From assembly GCA_003133205.1 (NCBI GenBank), contig PKWK01000243.1, forward strand, positions 1 to 44,641: DNA of 44,641 nt, given 5' to 3'. The notes under the pieces were generated by a model. It saw nothing but the letters and a program-made list of their open reading frames with translations, was not told the origin of the DNA and searched no databases. This DNA is from Granulicella sp. GTDB taxonomy: Bacteria > Acidobacteriota > Terriglobia > Terriglobales > Acidobacteriaceae. Shown piece by piece: positions 27,301-34,062 of the stretch (position 1 is the first letter of the stretch; each line of letters begins with the position of its first letter). The position numbers and the translations under genes were made by a program.

Positions 27301-27624
27301 CCCTCGCAGTTCATAACCCTGCACGGCTGCTGGCATTACGAAGGTCCGCCGAAACCACACACTCCCGTCCGGAGTCTCGTAAGTGCCGCTCCCCACCTTC
27401 CATGAGCTGTCGTCAAGCGCAGGATCTTCCCCATGCGGAACATCGCCCGTGTGATATTTCCATGGTCCGTCTGCTAACCCCTTGCTCAGCGAACTCAGGC
27501 GATTGAGCGCCGCCCGGGCCTCCGGGGAAAACGACGAGAGCTTCTTGTCAGCTTGAGCGCCCCCATGTGCGCAGGTTGAGAACAGCAACACCGTTAGCAC
27601 TACAAGCATCCTCTTGAAACACAT
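24310..27624 (-). CDS. GH38 alpha-mannosidase, exported
   Basis: About 1104 residues, the usual size for bacterial GH38. A Sec signal (MLVVLTVLLFSTCAHGGAQA) is followed by an N-terminal beta-sandwich (about 50-190). The catalytic (beta/alpha)7 barrel carries GNSHIDTAWLWPW, whose His and Asp (about 267 and 269) bind zinc. WNPDSFGYNWQLPQI contains the nucleophile Asp (about 379). The helical bundle and large C-terminal beta domains end in KPYEIRTVRVHY. GH38 enzymes hydrolyse terminal alpha-mannosides. The ATG at 27624 follows AAGGTGAG; GTG codons at 27633 and 27657 are alternatives. It is divergent from GH31, and an operator-like half site lies just upstream. Confidence 0.93.
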   Translation of the reverse strand: MCFKRMLVVLTVLLFSTCAHGGAQADKKLSSFSPEARAALNRLSSLSKGLADGPWKYHTGDVPHGEDPALDDSSWKVGSGTYETPDGSVWFRRTFVMPAAVQGYELRGARLFFQFHAFAHGAMPEILYVNGRRIALGENLEPIELVDPIVPGETIHIAVKLLHTADVKRITPASYMLHLNPARPNPVDLEAEIESAADLLPVVTPDVAVRAAQQKTLEAAANAIDIHALDSGDSAVFDASLMKAQGMIERLRPVLQHASAVLVGNSHIDTAWLWPWTETVDVVRRTFSTALQLMPEYPNYKFTQSVALYGAWMQEKYPDIFADMKQRTKEGRWEPVGGMWVEPDLNMPDGESLVRQLLIGKTFFRTQMGVDVRVGWNPDSFGYNWQLPQIYKRSGVDFFVTQKLTWNETNQLPLKLFWWQSPDGSRVLTYFPQSYEQNTQAIGIAQDLAAAAKLVSGDESLMRLYGVGDHGGGPTRVMLDDAEHWMKPDVVMPKITYSTAIDYFNGMQPKLEDASKAPVWNYQTLAEGQAQLPANDGGKLRIPVWNDELYLEFHRGVFTSQAAHKRSMRVSEENMLDTEKWASLAWLGGWPYPTDSLNEAWKKVLVNQFHDSAAGSGIAIIYKDAQHDYESVRQTTSEVTMQSLNELAVHADTHAAIGSVPLLVFNPLAWQRTDLVEAQVQLPGAAQSVEVRTAEGKPVISQVLDQDLTTGRFHILMRADDVPSLGYRVLLARAGRAVSSTDLRAAGTTLENAELRVVVDPSTGCITHLIDKRSGFDSIAAGGCGNELQTFVDIPKKYDAWNIDADALEKMTPIRDVASVKLLEQGPLRAIIRVQRHWGHSTFTQDIMLYAGIDRVDVRNDFDWQETHVLLKAAFPLAASSAKATYEIPYGTIDRPTTRNNSVEKAKFEVPALRWAYLGDGKHGFSLLNDSKYGYDAAGNVLRLSLLRSPTYPDPDTDHGRQRFTYALYPHEGTWQQAMTMRQGYGFNYGLTAMQVSAHGGVLGEAHSFVGVHGDNVVLTAMKKAEESHDLVLRLFEWQGKSGDVSITLPGKPERAEEVGMMEDKGIGDVPLANGKLTFSIKPYEIRTVRVHYADSAGLWAPVL

Positions 27625-27996
27625 TCTGCTCACCTTGATTCCCCTGTTCCTCACCACTAAGGCACTCCACCTCGGAAATGGTTACAAAAATCGTTTGAGG
27701 CATATTCTCCTAAGATGAGGCCTCAAAGTAGGCAGCCACTTGACGACCGTGCACTATGGAGAGTAAACGAGATAACGTTACCGTATTCTCTCATGCGCTG
27801 CAAAGGGGAGGCTTTCCTTCCTGTGTTGACCGTCCTTCAGATCATTGGAATTGCTCCCGAAGTAGGCTTTGGAGGCGCTTTGAATGATAATGTTCCCAAT
27901 CGTATGGATTGCGACCGATGGGCCAAACGAGACGTTCGAGGGCAGGTGTAGCCCGCCAACCGCACTGGGCACAAACTAATAGAAAGGCTTATGACG
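27625..27996. other. Divergent control region between GH38 and GH31
   Basis: This 372-bp region contains no gene. ATGGTTAC at 27678-27685, 55 bp before the GH38 start, matches one half of the LacI-type operator. The strong core TAACGTTA is at 27773-27780 (described separately). GATAAT near 27882 could be a -10 for GH31, but I find no good -35 for it. Confidence 0.35.
27769..27784. promoter_or_regulatory. LacI-type operator between GH38 and GH31
   Basis: GAGATAACGTTACCGT contains a perfect 8-bp core TAACGTTA and matches the window consensus ATGATAACGTTATCAT at 12 of 16 positions. It lies about 225 bp upstream of the GH31 start and 145 bp upstream of GH38, so it could serve either direction. 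Confidence 0.5.
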
Positions 27997-30162
27997 ATGT
28001 CGAGTTCGATCAATCGCAGACAGCTTGGCAAGGGTCTGCTTGCCGGCGCAGCCCTCAGAACGATCGGCGCGAGCACCGAGGCACAGACAAGCTCCGCTGG
28101 AGCACGCCAAGTAGACAGTCGGTGGCTCCCGGTCGCCCCCGGCATCTGGAAAGCAAGAATCGGATCGCCCGAGCCCATCACTCCGGTCTCATCACGCCTC
28201 GTCGAGCCCCGCCTCGACGCCCTGCGAACTCTGCATCCTGTCACAGCCCCGCCTCTTGCCGCGCCGACGGGCAAGGGCCAGCGTCGCGGCACGCTAGTCG
28301 CGTTGACTCTTGCGCCGCACGAAGAACTCTACGGCTTTGGCTTGCAGTTCTTCAGCGTCGCCCACCGCGCCAAGAAGCGAGTCATCCGAGTCAATGCCGA
28401 TCCCCACTCTGACACAGGCGATTCCCATGCACCCGTGCCCTTTTACGTCAGCAGCCTGGGATACGGAGTCTTCGTCGACACGGCGCGCTACGCCACTTTC
28501 TACTGCGGCGAAGCGCGGCCAAAGCCAACCGAACCCACAGGTCAGCAGCCAAGCGGCACCGTCCCGCTCTACACCAAGAGCCTGGGCGAGGACGAAGCAT
28601 CCCAGGTGCTGATCGATATCCCCGCCGCACCGGGAGTCGACGTGTATCTCTTCGCTGGACCAACACCGCTGGACGCAGTCAGGCGCTACAACCTTTTCTC
28701 TGGAGGAGGTGCCATGCCATCGGAGTGGGGCCTGGGCTTCTGGTATCGCACCGCGAGCAACGCGACCGATCGTGAGATCCTCGCTATCGCCCAGGAGTTC
28801 CGTGAGCGTCACATTCCCTGCGACGTCATGGGTCTCGAAGCGGGCTGGCACACGCACGCGTACTCCTGCACCTTTGCGTGGAATTCAACCCGCTTCCCTC
28901 AACCCGGCAGATTCATCAGCGACCTCAAGAGCAGCAGCTATCACGTCAACCTGTGGGAGCACGCATTCACCCATCCGTCCTCGCCCCTCTTCCTGCCCAT
29001 GCGCGACCTTGCAGGCGACAAGGGTGTCTGGGGCGGCCTCGTGCCAGACTTCCAGAATCCCGAGGCGCGCCGAGTCTTCGGCGGCTATCACGGAAAAGAG
29101 TTGATCGACCTCGGAGTCTCCGGCTTCAAACTCGACGAATGTGACAACTCCGATTTCACCGGCGGGTGGTCCTTCCCCGAAGCAAGCCAGTTCCCCTCGG
29201 GCGCCGATGGCGAACAGATGCACAGCCTCTTCGGTCTGCGATACCAGTTCACGCTCTGGCAACAGTTCCAGCAAAGAAAGCAGCCGACCTACTCCCTCGT
29301 CCGCTCCAGCGGCGCGCTCGCTTCGCCCTATCCGTTCGTTCTCTACAGCGACCTTTACGATCACCGGCAGTTTGTGCGCGCGCTCGTCAACTCGGGCTTC
29401 AGCGGCCTGCTGTGGTGTCCCGAGGTGCGCGACGCAAAGAGCGAAGAGGATCTCATCCGCCGTCTGCAGACCGTGGTCTTCTCACCACTCGCAATGATCA
29501 ATGGCTGGTACATCCCGAACCCTCCATGGAAACAGCTCGACCGCAAGAGGAACAACGCGAATGACCTGATGCCCAACTGGCAGGACCTCGAAGCGCGCTG
29601 CCGCGAGATCATCGGCTGGCGCATGCAACTGGTTCCCTACCTTCGCGCCGCCTTTGCGCGATACGCAACCGATGGCACGCCCCCGTTCCGCGCACTCGCG
29701 CTCGACTGGCCCAATCAGCCATACGTGGCAAAGACCGAAGACGCATGGATGGTCGGAGACCGCATGCTCGTCGCTCCCCTCTTTGCTGGCGAACCGAGCC
29801 GCCGGCTGACTTTGCCGCCCGGCCAGTGGCATAACTTCTGGACCGGCGAACTCGTCGCCGGCGGAGCGACCCTCGACTTTCCCGCCACTACCCGAAACAT
29901 TCCCGTCTTCGTGCTGGATGGCTCGGTCCTGCCTCTGGCTTCCATCACAAACTTCACCGCCGACCCGCTAAGCCACAATCTCGAGGTCCGCATCTTCGGC
30001 GACGGACACCTGCCATTCTCATTGCTTACACCCGAAGGGGACGCCCTGAACCTAAGCTGGAATGCCGGAACTCGCACCGGCACAGTGAAGCAGCAGGGAA
30101 ACAATCGCTACACAATAACAACCTGGGACTCAGCATCTCGCACAGATTCTCAAGCAGCCTAG
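27997..30162 (+). CDS. GH31 family alpha-glycosidase, Tat-exported
   Basis: About 721 residues. SSINRRQLGKGLLAGAALR is a Tat signal. An N-terminal beta-sandwich (about 45-235, with EELYGFGLQFFSVAHR) leads into the TIM barrel. LGVSGFKLDECDNSDF holds the nucleophile Asp (about 380), and SGFSGLLWCPEVRDA covers the region where the second carboxylate is expected. C-terminal beta domains follow (DRMLVAPLFAGEPSRRLTLPPG, WHNFWTGE). GH31 includes alpha-glucosidases, alpha-xylosidases and alpha-galactosidases. The Glu-Cys after the nucleophile (LDECDN) is not the classical KTDFGE of alpha-xylosidases, and specificity stays open. The ATG at 27997 is nine bases behind AAGG; an ATG at 27991 is only three bases behind it. 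Thirteen bases separate its stop from the CE15 gene. Confidence 0.88.
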   Translation: MSSSINRRQLGKGLLAGAALRTIGASTEAQTSSAGARQVDSRWLPVAPGIWKARIGSPEPITPVSSRLVEPRLDALRTLHPVTAPPLAAPTGKGQRRGTLVALTLAPHEELYGFGLQFFSVAHRAKKRVIRVNADPHSDTGDSHAPVPFYVSSLGYGVFVDTARYATFYCGEARPKPTEPTGQQPSGTVPLYTKSLGEDEASQVLIDIPAAPGVDVYLFAGPTPLDAVRRYNLFSGGGAMPSEWGLGFWYRTASNATDREILAIAQEFRERHIPCDVMGLEAGWHTHAYSCTFAWNSTRFPQPGRFISDLKSSSYHVNLWEHAFTHPSSPLFLPMRDLAGDKGVWGGLVPDFQNPEARRVFGGYHGKELIDLGVSGFKLDECDNSDFTGGWSFPEASQFPSGADGEQMHSLFGLRYQFTLWQQFQQRKQPTYSLVRSSGALASPYPFVLYSDLYDHRQFVRALVNSGFSGLLWCPEVRDAKSEEDLIRRLQTVVFSPLAMINGWYIPNPPWKQLDRKRNNANDLMPNWQDLEARCREIIGWRMQLVPYLRAAFARYATDGTPPFRALALDWPNQPYVAKTEDAWMVGDRMLVAPLFAGEPSRRLTLPPGQWHNFWTGELVAGGATLDFPATTRNIPVFVLDGSVLPLASITNFTADPLSHNLEVRIFGDGHLPFSLLTPEGDALNLSWNAGTRTGTVKQQGNNRYTITTWDSASRTDSQAA

Positions 30163-30175
30163 AGGCACACTCGAC

Positions 30176-31494
30176 GTGTTCTCGTCTACGACCCGCGCTC
30201 CACGCCTGCGACACCTTGCCCTGACAGGCTTACTGCTAGGCTTCGGAAACCTATTCTCTCTCGCTCAGACAGCCGTCCCTGCGGTCAGGCCCGATGCTAC
30301 CGCATGGCCCAGCCCGCTTGTCCTCGAGAATGGCGCTCCCGTACTCACTCGCGAAGCATTCGAGCAGCAGCGCCGACCCGAACTGTTGGCCCTCTTTGAA
30401 GAAAATGTCTACGGCAAGACGCCCCATACGCCCATCCCGATCAAAGTCACGGCCACGCAAACCGACTCGCACGCACTGAACGGACTCGCGATCCGTAAGC
30501 AGATCACCCTCGCCGTCGGACCCAACGCCGAGCGCACCTGGCATCTCCTGCTGTACGTTCCAGCGCATGCCACAAAGCCCGTTCCAGTGGTCATCGGCCT
30601 GAACTTCGACGGCAACCACACCGTAGATGCCGACCCTGGAATTGACCTCAACCCCATCTGGATTCGCGACCCCGCTCTCGCATCGATGCCGTTAGCCAAA
30701 GAACTTTCGCGACACATCCAAGCCACGCCGCAAGTCTCCACGCGAGGATCGGCCGCAAGCCAATGGCAACTCAGCATGCTGCTCGCACGCGGCTACGGCC
30801 TCGCCACCATCTACTCCGGAGACATCGAGCCCGACTTCAATGGCGGCATCGGCTACGGCATTCGACCGCTTCTCTTCCGAGCCGGGCAAAGCGTTCCCGC
30901 AGCCGACGATTGGGGCGCCATCGGCGCCTGGGCCTGGGGCATGAGCCGTGTGGTGGACACGCTCTCAGCAGACCCGCTCATTGACTCGAAGCGATTCATC
31001 GCCTTTGGCTTCTCCCGCTTTGGCAAAACCGCACTCTGGGCATCGGCACAGGATCAACGCTTCGCCCTCGTCCTCTCGAATGAGTCCGGCCAGGCGGGAG
31101 CCACGCTCTCACACCGCCAGCAAGGAGAACCCATCGACCACATGATGCTCGCCTTCCCCTACTGGTTCTGCGCCAACTACCAGCACTACCTCGGTCGCAC
31201 CCAAAGCCTGCCTGTCGACGGCCACCTTCTGCTCGCCCTCATTGCGCCCCGGCCTATGTCGGAAGCGCCCGGTCCGACCCATTCTCCGACCCCGAAGGCG
31301 AGTTCTCAGCCGCAGAAGCCGTCACACCCGTCTACACGCTGTACGGCGAACAGGGATTGCCCGACCAACCCCTTCCCCCACTTAACCATTCAATCGGCGA
31401 CACTGTCGGCTATCACATCCGCCCCGGAGGTCACGACGTAACCGCCTACGACTGGAAGCAATACCTCAACTTCGCGGACCGGAATTTCAAATAA
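30176..31494 (+). pseudogene. CE15 (glucuronoyl esterase-like) carbohydrate esterase with frameshift
   Basis: The first 359 codons encode a CE15-type exported esterase. It has a signal peptide ending near LFSLAQ, then ELLALFEENVYGKTP, GSAASQWQLSMLLARGYGLAT and the Ser-nucleophile motif AFGFSRFGKTALWAS (Ser about 280), followed by LSNESGQAGA. At about 31251-31255 the frame breaks. The original frame reads RPMSEAPG to a stop at 31441. The +1 frame gives a proper family ending (YVGSARSDPFSDPEGEF, then HIRPGGHDVTAYDWKQYL) to a stop at 31494. The catalytic His lies after the break, so the unshifted product cannot be active. A lost base, or loss of one GGCC copy at 31251-31254, would explain it. 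Real mutation and assembly error cannot be distinguished here. CE15 enzymes cut esters of glucuronic acid, or act as related esterases. The start is a GTG ten bases after GAGG. Confidence 0.85.
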
Positions 31495-31549
31495 CTGTTG
31501 CTCGATTTCATTCTGCCGGTTCACGCATAGTGGCTCCGCACACGCAAAC

Positions 31550-31615
31550 TGTGGGTTTACCGATAAGGCCAAAGTTGACAGATCGAGCTTTCAACGACTT
31601 AGGGAGTTGCGCAAT
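31550..31615 (+). repeat. Transposon-end-like sequence, left type (copy 1)
   Basis: It begins TGTGGGTTTAC and shares about 60 bp with the sequence from 38024, in the same orientation: the iteron GATAAGGCCAAAGTT (31562-31576), GTTG-CAG, and CTTTCAA followed by ACTTA. The flanking bases on the left are CAAAC. The surrounding 31495-31713 segment has no gene. Confidence 0.55.
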
Positions 31616-31713
31616 CAGCATATTCATGCCAACATCCCAATGCGAAGGACGGCGCCTGATCCGTCGACGGCGCCTGGGCGAGGTTGGGCGAAGGTCAGCT
31701 GGCCAATGAGGGC

Positions 31714-32865
31714 TTACAGTTTGGTTCGTGACTTTCGCAACACTTTTCCAGCGCGTGCATGGCCGACCTGGCCGGTGTCCAGAACCAGGTGACCATTGAT
31801 CCAGACGTGTTCGATCCCTTCAGGAAACTGAATGGGGTCGACAAAGGTTCCCTTGTCGAGGATATCCCAGCCGGGTATGCCGCGCTCGATGTCGTCAATC
31901 ATGCGCTGGCGAAGCTCGGGGCTGCGCAGGCGCTCAAGGAGTTTGTCGGTGCCGCCGTCGTGCGCCCATGGCGGCAGAATCACGCCCAGCATGGTGCTCC
32001 CGGCGACGTAAGGGTACTGGTCGAAGGAGGTGCGAATTCCTTCCGCTACAGCGCTGTCCAACAGCGCGACTACCTTGTCGATGAGGCCCCAGTTTTTGCG
32101 GCCACAGACTTTGAAGTGGGAGAAGTGGATCTTCACGCCGGACTTGCGTCCGATCTCGATCACTTCCTCCATGGATGCGAGAATCGTGTCCGCTTCGCTG
32201 CGCTGATGCACGACGAAGGCACCATCGAACTCCGCGACGACTTTGCATAGCTCGATCAACTCGGCGGTTTCGGCGTAGGCGCAGGGCATATAGATGAGGC
32301 CGGTGGAAAGGCCGAAGGCGCCCACTTCCATCTCGCGCCGAGTGACGTCACACATGCGCGCGAGCTCTTCTGGCGTGGGCTTGCGATTGTCGAGGCCCAT
32401 CGCCTCCATGCGGACGTTGCCGTGGGGAACCAGATAGCTTTCATTCAGGCCGACGCCGTTGGTTTCGAGCGCCTGCAGATAGCCGTCGGTGGTCTCGTAA
32501 TCCCAGCCAACCTCGTCGCTGTCGCCATCGAGGCCGGCGAGATTCTTGCGCCACGGCGAGATGAAACGCTTGGGCAAAGGCGCCATGGAGATTCCGTCCT
32601 GCCCGAGCAACTCGGTGGTGACGCCCTGGCGAACCTTGGCTTCCACATAGGGGTTAACCATCACTTCCAGGTCGGAGTGGCTGTGCGTATCGATGAAGCC
32701 GGGGGAGACGATCATGCCCCGGGCATCGATGACGCGATCGAAACTGCCGGGGTCCGGCACGTTGCCGATCGCGGCGATCAGTTCATCCTCGATAGCGACG
32801 CTGGCCGCGAATCGCGTCTGTCCTGAGCCGTCGACGATCCACCCGTTTTCGATCAAAGTCCTCAT
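31714..32865 (-). CDS. N-acyl-D-amino-acid deacylase (D-aminoacylase), internally deleted
   Basis: An amidohydrolase-superfamily protein of 383 residues. The N-terminal part is normal: IDARGMIVSPGFIDTHSHSDLE with the metal-binding His pair (about 61 and 63), GQDGISMAPLP, GLSTGLIYMPCAYAET, FVVHQRSE and IHFSHFKVCG. After RGIPGWDILDKG (about 327-339) the sequence jumps to the C-terminal family ending TFVDPIQFPEGIEHVWINGH. The 130-150 residues normally between them are missing, including the S-D-G segment with the catalytic Asp. The frame is kept, so it is an in-frame deletion near 31850-31865. Full-length relatives have about 480-530 residues. The product is probably inactive. It starts 6 bases after the M20 hydrolase stop and ends the operon. 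Confidence 0.82.
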   Translation of the reverse strand: MRTLIENGWIVDGSGQTRFAASVAIEDELIAAIGNVPDPGSFDRVIDARGMIVSPGFIDTHSHSDLEVMVNPYVEAKVRQGVTTELLGQDGISMAPLPKRFISPWRKNLAGLDGDSDEVGWDYETTDGYLQALETNGVGLNESYLVPHGNVRMEAMGLDNRKPTPEELARMCDVTRREMEVGAFGLSTGLIYMPCAYAETAELIELCKVVAEFDGAFVVHQRSEADTILASMEEVIEIGRKSGVKIHFSHFKVCGRKNWGLIDKVVALLDSAVAEGIRTSFDQYPYVAGSTMLGVILPPWAHDGGTDKLLERLRSPELRQRMIDDIERGIPGWDILDKGTFVDPIQFPEGIEHVWINGHLVLDTGQVGHARAGKVLRKSRTKL

Positions 32866-32871
32866 GCCGTT

Positions 32872-34062
32872 TTAGCCTTTCTGAAATAACGCCTGCTGAA
32901 TTCCGTAGTAGCCCTCAGTGGCTTGCAGCAATTGATCGACCTCAACGTATTCGTCGATGGTGTGGGCAAGGTTTTCTCTGGAGGGCCCGAAGCCGATGGT
33001 CTTGATGCCTGCCTCGCCTGCGTAGTGGCTGCCATTGGTGCAAAAGGAGTATTGGGTAATCTGTGGGTTCAGCCCGGCGTTTCGCAGTCCGGCTAGAGCG
33101 GTTTGAACGAACTGATCGTTGTCATCGAATACCCAACCCGGAAAGAATCGCTCGCCGCGAATCTCACTCCCCGTGTAGCACTCCTCCACTCCCGCGGCGA
33201 AGTGCGCCTTCGCATCAAACTGGACATCTCTGCTCTTCATCTCGCGAATCAGGTCCAGCAGCGGCTGCAGAACCGACTCTTTGGTCTCTCCCACCAGCAG
33301 GCGGCGGTCGTAGGTTGCGCGGCAATAGTCGGGCACGACGGACGCGCCGGGGTACGGCGATGACTTGATGTCGGTGAGTTCGAGAATGCCCTCGCCAAGG
33401 ATGGGATGTACCGGCGCTTTGAGTTCGGCGATCTCGCGAATGAGTTCGGCCATCTTGTAGACGGCATTGATGCCGGCGCGGGGATTGGCGGAGTGTGCCG
33501 GCTTGCCGAAGGTCTCCACCACGATCTCGGCGCGGCCACGCTGCCCACGCTTCAGATTCAGTTCCGAGGATTCGCCTATGACGACGTAGTCCGGATGGAT
33601 GCGCTCGCTGATTTTCCTGGCGGCGATGCCCTCGAAGCACTCCTCGTGAACCACGCCGGAAACATAAATCTCGCCGGCGAAATTTCGCTGCGTGTCCTGG
33701 GCGAAGAAGGCGGCGGCGGCCATCATGGCGCTGACCGCGCCCTTCATGTCGGAGGAGCCACGACCGTAGATCTTGCCATCCGCGATCTCTGCGCCGAAGG
33801 GATCGTGCGTCCACCTGGATACATCCGGAACGAGCACCGTGTCGATGTGCCCGTCCAGGAGAAGCACCTTGCCCGGACGATTGCCTTTTATTTGTCCCAG
33901 AGTATTGCCGTAGGAATCGACGTATATATCGTCATACCCCAATTCACAGAAGGCTTGTTTCATGCGTTCGACGACGCAATCCTCGTGTCCTGAATAGCTT
34001 TGCTTCTGGATGAGCGCCTGGCACAAGTGAATCACTCGCTCGCTCCGTTCAGTCGTCAGCAT
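32872..34062 (-). CDS. YgeY-like M20 family metallo-hydrolase
   Basis: A 396-residue M20 di-zinc peptidase/deacylase that looks complete. Metal-site motifs are LLDGHIDTV (His about 72), GRGSSDMKGAVSAM (Asp about 105), VVHEECFEG (Glu about 140-141), VIGESSELNLKRGQRGRAEI and the late His in ENLAHTIDEY. FCTNGSHYAGEAGIKTIGFGP resembles the YgeY group, which lies in bacterial purine/'selenium metabolism' clusters and acts there on an acylated or ring-opened intermediate whose identity is not settled. There is no signal peptide, so it is cytoplasmic. It overlaps the upstream hydroxylase gene by 7 bases (ATGCTGA), a sign of coupling. Confidence 0.85.
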   Translation of the reverse strand: MLTTERSERVIHLCQALIQKQSYSGHEDCVVERMKQAFCELGYDDIYVDSYGNTLGQIKGNRPGKVLLLDGHIDTVLVPDVSRWTHDPFGAEIADGKIYGRGSSDMKGAVSAMMAAAAFFAQDTQRNFAGEIYVSGVVHEECFEGIAARKISERIHPDYVVIGESSELNLKRGQRGRAEIVVETFGKPAHSANPRAGINAVYKMAELIREIAELKAPVHPILGEGILELTDIKSSPYPGASVVPDYCRATYDRRLLVGETKESVLQPLLDLIREMKSRDVQFDAKAHFAAGVEECYTGSEIRGERFFPGWVFDDNDQFVQTALAGLRNAGLNPQITQYSFCTNGSHYAGEAGIKTIGFGPSRENLAHTIDEYVEVDQLLQATEGYYGIQQALFQKG

